A stretch of DNA of 64,000 nucleotides, taken from positions 35,907 through 99,906 of the forward strand of contig SVFI01000010.1 in assembly GCA_015056905.1 (NCBI GenBank), given 5' to 3'. This document shows positions 26,489-35,600 of this stretch, piece after piece (the stretch's first letter is position 1; each line of letters begins with the position of its first letter). The DNA is from Lachnospiraceae bacterium (GTDB lineage Bacteria; Bacillota; Clostridia; Lachnospirales; Lachnospiraceae). A model generated the notes under the pieces. That model was not told the DNA's origin, searched no databases, and worked only from the letters and a program-made list of their open reading frames with translations. The position numbers were made by a program, and so were the translations under genes.

Positions 26489-27424
26489 ATGAAAAAATAT
26501 TGTTTTGGTGTGGATGTCGGTGGAACGACAATTAAAATGGGATTGTTTGATACGGACGGAAACGTACTTGATAAATGGGAGATTGTGACACGTACCGAAA
26601 ATAACGGGGAGAATGTACTTCCGGATATCGCAGAGGCAGTAAAAAACAAAATGGCAGAAAAGTCCATTGCGAAGGAAGATGTGGCAGGTGTCGGTGTCGG
26701 TGTTCCGGGACCGGTAGATTCCAAAGGAATCGTGCATCGCTGTGTCAACCTCGGATGGGATGAATTCAATGTAAATGAGAAGCTCGGAGCACTTGTAGAT
26801 ATGCCTGTTATGGCAGGAAATGATGCCAATGTGGCAGCGCTCGGCGAGATGTGGAGAGGCGGTGGACAGGGACATGAGGACCTTGTTGTCGTAACTCTCG
26901 GAACAGGTGTCGGCGGCGGAATTATCATTAACGGAAAAATGCTCACTGGAGCAAACGGTTCCGGCGGTGAAATCGGACACATTCATGTGCAGGACGGCGA
27001 GCCTGATACATGCGGATGCGGAAATAACGGATGCTTGGAGCAGTATGCGTCTGCAACAGGTATTGTTCGTCTTGCAAAGAGAGCTCTTGCCAAAACTTCG
27101 CAGGCGACGGTTCTTAATGCGGACAGCGTGACAGCCAAAGATGTATGGGATGCAGTCAAAGACGGAGATGCGGTAGCAATTGAGGTAGCAGAACAGTTCG
27201 GTAAATACCTTGGAGAAGGTCTGGCGGCCATTGCAGGTGTTGTCAATCCGGAGGCTTTCGTTATCGGTGGCGGCGTTTCCAAGGCGGGAGAAATTCTTCT
27301 TTCCTATGTAGAAAAGAATTACAAGCCGGTTGTATTCCACGGAAGCAGAGATGTGGAGTTTACACTTGCGACACTCGGTAATGACGCAGGAATTTTCGGT
27401 GCGGCAAAACTCATTCTCGGCTAA
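26489..27424 (+). CDS. glcK: ROK-family glucokinase
   Basis: 311 residues. The ATP-binding start is FGVDVGGTTIKMGLFD. The ROK signature follows, with the GTGVGGGIIINGKM phosphate loop, the ExGH motif (GGEIGHIHV) and the zinc site CGCGNNGCLEQYAS. All point to a glucose-specific bacterial glucokinase, which makes glucose-6-phosphate. The SD is AAGGAG. It sits 28 bp behind hprK, which fits joint control of sugar uptake and phosphorylation. A hairpin after the gene may lower read-through into murB. Confidence 0.93.
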   Translation: MKKYCFGVDVGGTTIKMGLFDTDGNVLDKWEIVTRTENNGENVLPDIAEAVKNKMAEKSIAKEDVAGVGVGVPGPVDSKGIVHRCVNLGWDEFNVNEKLGALVDMPVMAGNDANVAALGEMWRGGGQGHEDLVVVTLGTGVGGGIIINGKMLTGANGSGGEIGHIHVQDGEPDTCGCGNNGCLEQYASATGIVRLAKRALAKTSQATVLNADSVTAKDVWDAVKDGDAVAIEVAEQFGKYLGEGLAAIAGVVNPEAFVIGGGVSKAGEILLSYVEKNYKPVVFHGSRDVEFTLATLGNDAGIFGAAKLILG

Positions 27425-27476
27425 CAGTCGTAGCGGATGAGAAGCAGTTCGCATAAGAATAATAAAACAGAGAGAT

Positions 27477-27508
27477 AAGGAAGGGCGAAAGTGTCCTTCC
27501 TTCCTTTT
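27477..27508 (+). terminator. Terminator or attenuator between glcK and murB
   Basis: AAGGAAGG (27477-27484) pairs with CCTTCCTT (27495-27502), loop of 10, followed by CCTTTT. The short T run suggests partial termination. Confidence 0.6.
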
Positions 27509-27530
27509 GAATTATAAAAGCAGGTGACAT

Positions 27531-28442
27531 ATGAATCAGGCATTGAAAGAATTTTTGACACAAACAGTAGCGCAAGAACATTTGTTGTGGAATGAACCGA
27601 TGGAGAAACATACGACATTCTGCGTCGGCGGAGAGGCGGATGTGCTCATCCGGGTAAAGGACAAGGAACAACTGACAAAGCTTGTTTCTTACTTCGGAAA
27701 AGTATCACAGGACTACTTTATTCTCGGAAAGGGTAGTAATCTTCTTGTGAGTGATAAAGGATATCGGGGAGTCGTTCTTGATATGAGTGCACATTTTACA
27801 GATGTGCGCGTGGAAGGGAACCGGATGATTGCGCAGGCGGGAGCATCTCTTCCGTATGTGGCAACACTGGCGGCCAATCATGGTCTTTCCGGACTCGAGT
27901 TTGCGGCCGGAATTCCGGGAACCATCGGCGGAGCTGTTGTGATGAATGCAGGCGCGTATGACGGGGAGATGAAGCAGGTTGTAAAGAGTGTGACAGTGCT
28001 CAACCGGCAAGGTGAAGAGATGGAGCTTGACAATGCGACAATGGAATTTGGGTATCGTACGAGCATTATCAAAAACAGACCGTTCCTTGTACAGGAAGTT
28101 GTGTTTGAGCTTTGCCCGGGAGACAAAGAAGAGATTATGAAAAAAGGTGCAGAGTTTAACCGGCGCCGAAGAGAGAAACAACCGCTCGAATATCCGAGTG
28201 CGGGAAGCACATTTAAAAGACCGGAAGGTCATTTTGCCGGGAAACTGATTATGGATGCGGGGCTTCGCGGTTATCGCATCGGAGGCGCGCAGGTTTCCGA
28301 AAAACACTGTGGATTTGTCATCAATGTCGGGAATGCGACGGCATCGGACATTTATGATTTGATGGATGAAGTGAGCGAGAAGGTAAAAGAACAGTTTGGG
28401 GTAGCATTGGAACCTGAGGTAGTGCGTCTCGGAGAATTCTAA
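27531..28442 (+). CDS. murB: UDP-N-acetylenolpyruvoylglucosamine reductase
   Basis: 303 residues with an N-terminal FAD-binding domain: the TTFCVGGEADVLI start, ILGKGSNLLVSD, and the GIPGTIGGAVVMNAGAYDGE flavin motif. The C-terminal substrate domain has YPSAGSTFKRP with the proton-donor serine, and a C-terminal PEVVRLGEF. It reduces UDP-GlcNAc-enolpyruvate to UDP-MurNAc, the second committed step of peptidoglycan synthesis. The SD is GCAGGTG. murB next to rapZ and whiA is a common Firmicute arrangement. Confidence 0.97.
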   Translation: MNQALKEFLTQTVAQEHLLWNEPMEKHTTFCVGGEADVLIRVKDKEQLTKLVSYFGKVSQDYFILGKGSNLLVSDKGYRGVVLDMSAHFTDVRVEGNRMIAQAGASLPYVATLAANHGLSGLEFAAGIPGTIGGAVVMNAGAYDGEMKQVVKSVTVLNRQGEEMELDNATMEFGYRTSIIKNRPFLVQEVVFELCPGDKEEIMKKGAEFNRRRREKQPLEYPSAGSTFKRPEGHFAGKLIMDAGLRGYRIGGAQVSEKHCGFVINVGNATASDIYDLMDEVSEKVKEQFGVALEPEVVRLGEF

Positions 28443-28485
28443 GATAGGCGCGTGGGAATGCAAAGGACAGTTGGGAGGTAGAAGC

Positions 28486-29349
28486 ATGCGTTTTGTAGTA
28501 GTAACGGGAATGAGTGGCGGCGGTAAGCAGACAGCCATGAAAATGCTGGAGGACATCGGTTTTTATTGTGTGGATAACCTTCCGGTTCCGCTTGTACCTA
28601 CGTTCGCAGAACTTCTGATTCAGCCGGGAAGTGAGATTACCAAGGTGGCGGTCGGGCTTGACATTCGTTCCGACCAGGTTTTCGGTGACATTATGAAGGC
28701 GCTCGGTCAGCTTGAAGAGATGTCAGTTTCTTATGAAATTCTTTTTATGGACGCCAGCGACAATGTACTTTTAAAGAGATACAAGGAAAGTCGTCGTATG
28801 CATCCGATTGACGGACATGGTCCGATTGAGGAGAGCATCCGCAAAGAAAGAGAGCTCTTGAAGGAGATTCATGAGAAAGCGGACTACATCTTCGACACGT
28901 CTTCGCTTCTGACAAGAGAACTCAAAGAGGAGCTTGACAGAATATTTGTGCGCAACGAGGCATACAATAGCCTTATGATTACGATTATGTCATTCGGGTT
29001 TAAGAACGGAATTCCGCTCGATGCAGATCTTGTTTTTGATGTGCGTTTTCTGCCGAATCCTTTCTATATAGATGAGCTTAAGACGAAGACAGGAAATGAC
29101 AAGGAAGTGTATGATTATGTCATGTCGTTTGAAGAGGCGGGCGGCTTTTTGGAAAAGCTGACAGATATGCTTGAGTTTCTTGTGCCGAATTACGTTAAGG
29201 AAGGGAAATATCGTCTGGTCATCGGTATCGGCTGTACCGGAGGAAAGCACCGCAGCGTAACGCTGGCAAACGCACTATATGAGAATATGAAAAACAAAGG
29301 TAACTATGGACTGACACTGGTCCACAAAGATATTAACAGAATCAAATAA
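28486..29349 (+). CDS. rapZ: RapZ/YvcJ-family nucleotide-binding protein
   Basis: The start at 28486 (MRFVVVTGMSGGG) is set by GGGAGG in front; an ATG 15 bp earlier is not needed. 287 residues. The P-loop reads GMSGGGKQT, with Gln where Ser/Thr follows the lysine in most homologues. FYCVDNLPVPL and the C-terminal GCTGGKHRSV signature are conserved. In E. coli RapZ controls glmS through small RNAs; in Firmicutes YvcJ binds nucleotides and its role is less clear. It sits between murB and whiA, consistent with a link to cell-wall precursor supply. Confidence 0.93.
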   Translation: MRFVVVTGMSGGGKQTAMKMLEDIGFYCVDNLPVPLVPTFAELLIQPGSEITKVAVGLDIRSDQVFGDIMKALGQLEEMSVSYEILFMDASDNVLLKRYKESRRMHPIDGHGPIEESIRKERELLKEIHEKADYIFDTSSLLTRELKEELDRIFVRNEAYNSLMITIMSFGFKNGIPLDADLVFDVRFLPNPFYIDELKTKTGNDKEVYDYVMSFEEAGGFLEKLTDMLEFLVPNYVKEGKYRLVIGIGCTGGKHRSVTLANALYENMKNKGNYGLTLVHKDINRIK

Positions 29350-29360
29350 AGGAGTATCCT

Positions 29361-30290
29361 ATGTCTTTTTCAGGAGATATCAAAGAAGAACTGCTTTGTG
29401 TCTCGGGTAACTCCAGGCACTGCCAGCTGGCAGAGCTTGCTGCATATGTCCGTTTCTGCGGGCGACCTGCGGAAGGCGGAAACGGAGAGAAATCGCTTCG
29501 TTTACAGACAGAAAACAAAATTGTGGCAAGAAAATGCTTTACATTACTCAAGAAAACATTTAAGATATACGTTGATGTGACCGCGCGGAGCAGCAGCGTT
29601 TCCAATGGCAATATAACGTATCTGCTCAGGATAGATGAACATCCGATGCGCGCGAAAGTAGCGGAGGCGCTGAAACTTACGGGAGAGGAGAATGAGGATG
29701 GTGTAAGTCCGATTCTCTTAAAGAACAGTTGTTGTAAGCGGGCATTTTTAAGAGGTGCGTATCTGGCAGCAGGGTCGATGAGTGACCCGTACAAAGGATA
29801 CCATCTGGAAATTGTTTGTCAGAAACCGCAGCTGGCACAGCAGATTCAAAAGCTCCTTCAGGATTTTGAGCTGGATGCCAAGACGGTTCTTCGTAAAAAA
29901 TATTATGTCGTATACATCAAAGAAGGCGAGAATATCGCAGATTTTTTGAATATCATCGAGGCTCACAAAGCGCTCATGGAATTTGAAAATACGCGTATTT
30001 ATAAAGGTGTTCGCAACATGGTAAACCGCAAGGTAAACTGCGATGCGGCGAACATCAACAAGACAGTGACCGCGGCTGCCAGACAGGTGGAAGATATTGA
30101 GTATATCCGCCGGGTCCATGGTCTTGACAAATTACCGGAACATCTCAGGGAGATGGCGTATGTGCGTCTTGAGAATCCGGAGGTCCCACTTGGAGAACTC
30201 GGTAAGCTCCTGGATCCGCCTGTAGGCAAGTCGGGAGTGAACCATAGATTAAGAAAGCTTGGGGAATTTGCTAAAAGTCTGAGAAGTTAG
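29361..30290 (+). CDS. whiA: DNA-binding regulator WhiA
   Basis: 309 residues, starting 11 bp after rapZ with an AAAGGAG site. The N-terminal WhiA/LAGLIDADG-like domains contain CCKRAFLRGAYLAAGSMSDP and YVVYIKEGENIADFL. The C-terminal helix-turn-helix (about 225-305) has LGELGKLLDPPVGKSGVNHRLRKL in two overlapping pieces. WhiA is a conserved Gram-positive protein tied to sporulation in actinobacteria and to cell division and chromosome segregation in Bacillus. The gene usually found between rapZ and whiA (mgfK/yvcK) is absent here. Confidence 0.95.
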   Translation: MSFSGDIKEELLCVSGNSRHCQLAELAAYVRFCGRPAEGGNGEKSLRLQTENKIVARKCFTLLKKTFKIYVDVTARSSSVSNGNITYLLRIDEHPMRAKVAEALKLTGEENEDGVSPILLKNSCCKRAFLRGAYLAAGSMSDPYKGYHLEIVCQKPQLAQQIQKLLQDFELDAKTVLRKKYYVVYIKEGENIADFLNIIEAHKALMEFENTRIYKGVRNMVNRKVNCDAANINKTVTAAARQVEDIEYIRRVHGLDKLPEHLREMAYVRLENPEVPLGELGKLLDPPVGKSGVNHRLRKLGEFAKSLRS

Positions 30291-30307
30291 TATTAGGAGG
30301 AATTAAA

Positions 30308-30565
30308 ATGATCGAAAAGACGATGAAAATCCAGCTGGAACATGGTCTGGAAGCAAGACCGGTTGCAGTGCTTGTTCAGAAAGCAAGTATGCATGACAGT
30401 ACGATTTATATTCATGCAGAAGGTAAGAAGGTCAATGCGAAAAGTATTATGGGTATGATGAGTCTCGGACTCAATATGGGTGAAGAGGTTACAGTTGTTG
30501 CAGAAGGAGAAGATGAAGCAGCTGCAATCGAAAGCATTGAAAAGTATTTGGGTGGACAGGAATAA
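30308..30565 (+). CDS. crh: Crh-like HPr paralogue with Glu15
   Basis: 85 residues of the HPr fold. The active-site segment reads GLEARPV: the PTS-phosphorylated His15 is replaced by Glu15. The regulatory serine is kept (VNAKSIMGMMSL, Ser46). B. subtilis Crh has Gln at this place and cannot carry PTS phosphate but is phosphorylated by HprK at Ser46 and acts as a CcpA co-regulator. Gene order (rapZ, whiA, crh-like) matches the Bacillus yvc-crh cluster. This protein should be regulatory only; the true HPr must be elsewhere. Glu could mimic a permanently charged site, which is inference. Confidence 0.85.
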   Translation: MIEKTMKIQLEHGLEARPVAVLVQKASMHDSTIYIHAEGKKVNAKSIMGMMSLGLNMGEEVTVVAEGEDEAAAIESIEKYLGGQE

Positions 30566-30594
30566 TTTTATCGGATTTTAGCAAATGAGCGCAG

Positions 30595-30621
30595 AAAGAG
30601 GCACGGTGGTGCCTCTTTTTT
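30595..30621 (+). terminator. Terminator after the crh-like gene
   Basis: AAAGAGGCAC (30595-30604) pairs perfectly with GTGCCTCTTT (30609-30618) around a 4-nt loop, with T residues following. It closes the uvrC-to-crh run. Confidence 0.85.
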
Positions 30622-30652
30622 GGCAGAAGGATTCATCAGAAGGAGGAGTCGT

Positions 30653-31543
30653 ATGGAAGAAAAGAAGATGCTGTTTGTATACAATCCCCATGCGGGAAAA
30701 GCGAGTATCCGGAGCAATCTGCTCGACATCGTCGATATTTTTACAAAGGCAGGGTACGAAGTGACTGCGCAGCCGACACAGAAAAAGGGCGATGCCATCG
30801 AGGCGACGGTGAAAAAAGCAGGCAGATATGATATTCTTGTGTGCAGCGGAGGGGATGGCACGATTGATGAAGTCGTGACAGGAATGATGCAGAGGCAGGA
30901 GCGTATTCCGATCGGTTATGTTCCGGCGGGAACAACGAATGACTTTGCGCGCAGTCTGAAAATACCGAGGACAATGATCAAAGCAGCGCAGACGATTGTG
31001 GACGGGAAACTGTTTGCGTGCGATATCGGTTCTTTTAACGGGGATGCATTTGTGTATATTGCTGCGTTCGGACTTTTTACGGATGTTTCTTATCTGACGG
31101 ACCAAAATATGAAAAACGTGCTCGGTCACATGGCTTATCTTTTAGAGGGAGCCAAGCGACTGAACAGTTATCCTTCGTATCATATGAAATTTGAGGCGAA
31201 CGGAAGCGTCATCGAGGATGATTTCATGTATGGAATGATTACGAATTCGTTCTCGGTCGGTGGTTTTAAAAATATAACCGGACAGAATGTAAAGCTGAAC
31301 GATGGTGTGTTTGAAGTGACGCTCATCAAAAAGCCGAAAAATGTCAGCCAGCTTAATCAGCTTATGACGGCACTTGTCATGCGCGATGTGGATACGGACT
31401 GCATGTACTGTTTCAAAACATCACAGATTAAATTTGAATGTGAAGAGGAAGTGCCTTGGACTTTGGATGGCGAGTACGGCGGTCATCAGAGAAAAGTGCA
31501 GATACAGAACGAAATGCAGGCGATAGAAATACTTGTTCCTTAA
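30653..31543 (+). CDS. Diacylglycerol/lipid kinase family protein (DgkB/YegS-like)
   Basis: The start at 30653 (MEEKKMLFVYNPHAGK) is set by AAGGAGGAG. 296 residues of the DAGK catalytic family: the NPHAGKAS loop, the nucleotide motif CSGGDGTIDEVVTGM, and VPAGTTNDFARSLKIP, followed by a C-terminal beta-sandwich with WTLDGEYGG. In Gram-positives, DgkB recycles diacylglycerol released by lipoteichoic-acid synthesis; other members use different lipids, so the substrate is uncertain. It stands alone between the crh-like gene's terminator and the fba promoter. Confidence 0.88.
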   Translation: MEEKKMLFVYNPHAGKASIRSNLLDIVDIFTKAGYEVTAQPTQKKGDAIEATVKKAGRYDILVCSGGDGTIDEVVTGMMQRQERIPIGYVPAGTTNDFARSLKIPRTMIKAAQTIVDGKLFACDIGSFNGDAFVYIAAFGLFTDVSYLTDQNMKNVLGHMAYLLEGAKRLNSYPSYHMKFEANGSVIEDDFMYGMITNSFSVGGFKNITGQNVKLNDGVFEVTLIKKPKNVSQLNQLMTALVMRDVDTDCMYCFKTSQIKFECEEEVPWTLDGEYGGHQRKVQIQNEMQAIEILVP

Positions 31544-31551
31544 AAAAGTAT

Positions 31552-31579
31552 TTGCTTTTAAATAAAGATGCGTTATAAT
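31552..31579 (+). promoter_or_regulatory. Predicted promoter of fba
   Basis: TTGCTT (31552-31557), 16 bp, TATAAT (31574-31579), 40 bp before the ATG with a GGAGG site between. Confidence 0.6.
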
Positions 31580-31619
31580 GGTAACGAAAAATGTTTAATT
31601 TTAACGGAGGTACGATAAA

Positions 31620-32483
31620 ATGTTAGTTTCAGCAGCAGAAATGCTTAAAAAAGCAAAAGCAGGCCACTATGCAGTTGGTCAGTTCAACATCAACAACTTA
31701 GAGTGGACAAAAGCAATCCTTTTAACAGCACAGGAAAACAACTCACCTGTAATCTTAGGTGTATCTGAAGGTGCAGGTAAATACATGGGTGGTTATGATG
31801 CAGTTGTTGGTATGGTTAACGGTCTTATCAAAGATCTTGAAATTACTGTACCTGTAGCTCTTCACTTAGACCACGGTTCATACGAACACTGCTACAAATG
31901 TATCGAAGCTGGTTTCTCATCAGTTATGTTCGATGGTTCTCACTACCCAATCGAAGAGAACGTAGCAAAAACAACAGAATTAGTGAAAGCAGCTCATGAC
32001 AAAGGAATCTCAATCGAAGCAGAAGTTGGTTCTATCGGTGGAGAAGAAGACGGTGTTGTAGGTGCAGGTGAATGTGCAGATCCGGATGAATGTAAAGCAG
32101 TTGCAGATCTCGGAATCGATTTCCTTGCAGCAGGTATCGGAAATATCCACGGAAAATATCCGGCAAACTGGGCAGGATTATCTTTCGAAACATTAGATGC
32201 TATCCAGCAGAAAACAGGAGATATGCCATTAGTACTTCATGGTGGTACAGGTATCCCTGTAGACATGATTAAGAAAGCAATCAGCCTCGGTGTTGCTAAG
32301 ATTAACGTTAACACAGAGTGTCAGTTAGCATTCGCTGCTGCTACACGTAAATACATCGAAGAAGGCAAAGATTTAGAAGGTAAAGGATTTGACCCTCGTA
32401 AACTTTTAGCACCAGGTTTCCAGGCTATCAAAGATACAGTAAAAGAAAAAATGGAAATCTTCGGTTCTATCGGACAGGCTTAA
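31620..32483 (+). CDS. fba: Class II fructose-bisphosphate aldolase
   Basis: 287 residues of the zinc-dependent TIM-barrel type. Metal and substrate motifs are present: LHLDHGSYEHCYKCI (catalytic Asp84, zinc His85), GFSSVMFDGSHYP, IEAEVGSIGGEED, the GNIHGKYP histidine, and LHGGTGIP with a zinc histidine. It cleaves fructose-1,6-bisphosphate in glycolysis and runs in reverse in gluconeogenesis. Codon choice is visibly biased to a small set (TTA, GCA, GTT, AAC), unlike its neighbours, as expected for a highly expressed gene. Own promoter and strong terminator. Confidence 0.96.
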   Translation: MLVSAAEMLKKAKAGHYAVGQFNINNLEWTKAILLTAQENNSPVILGVSEGAGKYMGGYDAVVGMVNGLIKDLEITVPVALHLDHGSYEHCYKCIEAGFSSVMFDGSHYPIEENVAKTTELVKAAHDKGISIEAEVGSIGGEEDGVVGAGECADPDECKAVADLGIDFLAAGIGNIHGKYPANWAGLSFETLDAIQQKTGDMPLVLHGGTGIPVDMIKKAISLGVAKINVNTECQLAFAAATRKYIEEGKDLEGKGFDPRKLLAPGFQAIKDTVKEKMEIFGSIGQA

Positions 32484-32506
32484 TTTAAGCTACATAGGAT
32501 GATTTG

Positions 32507-32536
32507 GAGCGTCTCTGAAAAGAGGCGCTCTTTTTA
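32507..32536 (+). terminator. fba terminator
   Basis: GAGCGTCTCT (32507-32516) pairs with AGAGGCGCTC (32521-32530), GAAA loop, then five T. Confidence 0.9.
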
Positions 32537-32540
32537 TATA

Positions 32541-32678
32541 CCAAATGAATAAGAAACAGAGGGTTTCTTTGTGTAAAATGTGGAAAATGAAATGCGCGGC
32601 GAAAAACTGTTTGTTTTGCATGTCCAAAAGGAGTAGGATAAATTTGTGTGGTTTAAAATCAGAGGAGGTATAGCAATA
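32541..32678 (+). promoter_or_regulatory. Upstream region homologous to that of the second giant gene
   Basis: It shares long blocks with 40785-40920: ATGAATAA, AAAATGTGGAAAAT (32575-32588), AAAAAC..TTTGTTTTGCATGTCCA, and ATCAGAGGAGGTA. The promoter is TTGTTT (32611-32616), 17 bp, TAGGAT (32634-32639). The conserved 14-mer lies 22 bp before the -35 box, where an activator or repressor could bind. Confidence 0.65.
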
Positions 32679-35600
32679 ATGAAGTTAAAAAAATGTGCGA
32701 ACAAATTGCTTGCAATATTACTTGCGGTTTCACTTGCCTGTGGAACAAACATGCCAATCAGCGCTCTTGCAAATGAAAGTGCTGTGGCTGATGTAAGTGA
32801 AGTTGTCAGCGAGAATTCCGCAGTGACGGAAGAAGTGAGCGTGGAGCCGGAAGAGGTGAGTGAGGAACCGGAAACGGTACAGAGTGATATTGTTCCGGCA
32901 AGTGATGATAGCGCAGAGACGGCAGATGGATTGGCAGATATTTCCATTGAGAATGGTGACATTAATTTGCATGGAAATTCTGTTGTAATAACACAGGGAG
33001 AGACAGCGGACACAATTAACATCTATCTTGACAGCAACCGGGATGGAGAAATTGATGATCCATCTTCAAAAGTGTCAGTTGACGGCGAAACGGAGTTTAA
33101 CGCTGCAGGAAATGTTTACGGTGTATATAAGGAAAATGTAACGTTTCCTGTATCTATTACGGTGAAAAACGGCTCGATTGGTGTGCTTTACGGTGTTTAT
33201 GACGGTAGCATTACAACGAGCGGAGAAACTGCATTAACCATGCGTATTCTGGGCGGTGACCATGGTGTTTTGATTGGAGCGGAAGCTTCCGACATCAGCG
33301 TTGGAAATGCAGCCAATACAGCAATAGACATTGATGTTACAGGGGCGGTAGATGTAAGCGGAGAATTTTACGGTGTAGTGGAGTCCATGTCAGGCGAGTC
33401 AAATCCGTGCGTGATAACAGGAACTGTTGATATTGATATCAACAATATTGATGCGACGGGGTTGACGGAATATTCATGGTATTATACACACGGAATTTGC
33501 GGAAACATAACCGTTGACGGGGATGTTTCCGTTAAAGCGGATAATGCTTACGGAGAATATTTTAATACGGTAGAAGAAGGTGCTGTTATAAAAGGAGATT
33601 TTACACTTTTTATTCCGGCAGAAAATACCTATTCAGAGATATATGGTCTCAAGGATTCCGTTTGCGGAGGGGATGTAGACATTAAGGTTGGGGGTAACTC
33701 CGATTCTCCGGCAATATACGGTATTTATCTTGAAAATGATATTGCCCAGTCTTTGGTTGGCGGGGATTACTCCTTTACCTATTTAGGCGGTCAAGCCGGG
33801 GATGTGGAGGTAGCTTACTACTCAAGATGGACAGATCCGTTGATTGAGGGAAGCGTGAATGTCAGTGTTCCTGCAGAAGGGGATCCTTTATTGGGAAGCA
33901 GTGCTGATATTGACGACTTTTCCGGTATATATGGTGTGAAGGTTGGCGGAGACTACAACCTTTCTGTAAAGAGCGGTTCTTACGGCAATCTGAGAAGCAG
34001 TCGATATGATATACAAGTAAATGGTAACAGCAATATCTCATTGTCCGATTGTAATGTAAACTCGAGCACATTGCTTAATGGTACGATAGGCGGAGAGGTA
34101 GATATTGATATTAAAAATGTGGTATTCGGTGTAGAAACGTCTTCTTGCTATAATACATTGATTGAGTGTGCATACATAGAAGGGAAATCGGATATTACAA
34201 TCGAAAATTCTGATATTTACGGATATTTTTATGCCTGTAACAATTATGACGGAGAGGGATATCAGCCGGATAGTAAATATGCCAACGATGTTACCATTAC
34301 TGTCACTGGAACGGAATTTAAGAAGCCTTCTTCCGGCTCCTGCCAGATTCAAAACTCGGCATGGGAAGGTCAGAAGATTGTCATGACTATGAGCGATGAT
34401 ACAGAAGTTGATTCAGCGTATACCATTTATGCTTCTGATGGTTATGGATATGGTAAGATTACACATGGCGGAAATGTATATTTTGGTGGTTCTTTTGCTT
34501 TTGACGAAAATATAGAAGCGGAAAATGTGTATTTTATGGCACCAAGCTATTCCCAGAATTACGGAAGTCGCAGCTATATATCAATTCCGAAGGGAATTAC
34601 GATAAAAGCGACAGAAGCAATTTATACAAGATATATTTATCTGTTGGTGGACGGAACATTGGACGGAGAGTTTGAAGGGGAACTTAATGACAGCGGTAAA
34701 TTGCCTTACAGCTATCTTTATGTGGGTGACGGAACCGTAACAGGCGCAGTAGATAAGATATATTCATTATATAATTTGATAGAACTTGATTATAAGGAAA
34801 AAGGCGGAACGGTAACAGCTTATTCTAAATATGATTTTGAAACGCATCCGTTGGCGGGAGAACGCCAATTTGCTTCGCCGGGAAAAGGAGTACGCTATAA
34901 TATTTCTGCCAAGACCGGTTACACAATGACCGGTTCATCGGTAAAGAATAAATCCGGACAGAAACTCAGTGACGGCGTAAAATCAGGTTCATATTATACC
35001 TTTACAATGCCGGCAGAGCATGCGGTCATTTCGGTTGATTTTACCGGGAACCAGATTATGGTCGGAAAGACGGTGGCAGATCCTGTAGCCAAGGTAAATG
35101 TGGCAACAACGGCAGAGACGCCACTTTATGATTTGAGTATGCTCTCCATCAGTAACGATGGTGATGAAGGAGCGGTCAGTTATGCTGTCGATGCTGCAAG
35201 CAGTCTTCCGGTAGGACTTGTTTTAAGAGACGGCAAAATTTACGGAACACCGACGGTCGTAAATGAAACCGGAACCAAAACTGTTATTTGTGTAACCGGT
35301 AAAAATGATACAACAGCAAAGGTTGCGCTTAATATTATTGTGACAGAAGGTGAAGGAAAACAGAACAGCCAGGATGGACGTATTATTGTTGACGAGGAAA
35401 ACAAAGAAATTTATTTGTGTAGTAATTCGGTAGTAATTGACACAAAAGATGAGGATACTGCGATCTGGATGGATGACAACGGCGATGGTACGCCAGATTA
35501 CGAAGAGCCTGTTTTCGCAGGTGACTTGAGTGAATATTCTGTTTACGGAGTATGGAATAAAACAGAAAATAAAAAAATTCTCATTACCATGAACGGTGGT

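Noticed and set aside
25825..26982. Minus-strand open frame across hprK and glcK (about 385 codons)
   Set aside because: Antisense to two well-supported genes; very rich in Pro/Ser/Thr as expected for a shadow frame, with no recognisable domain.
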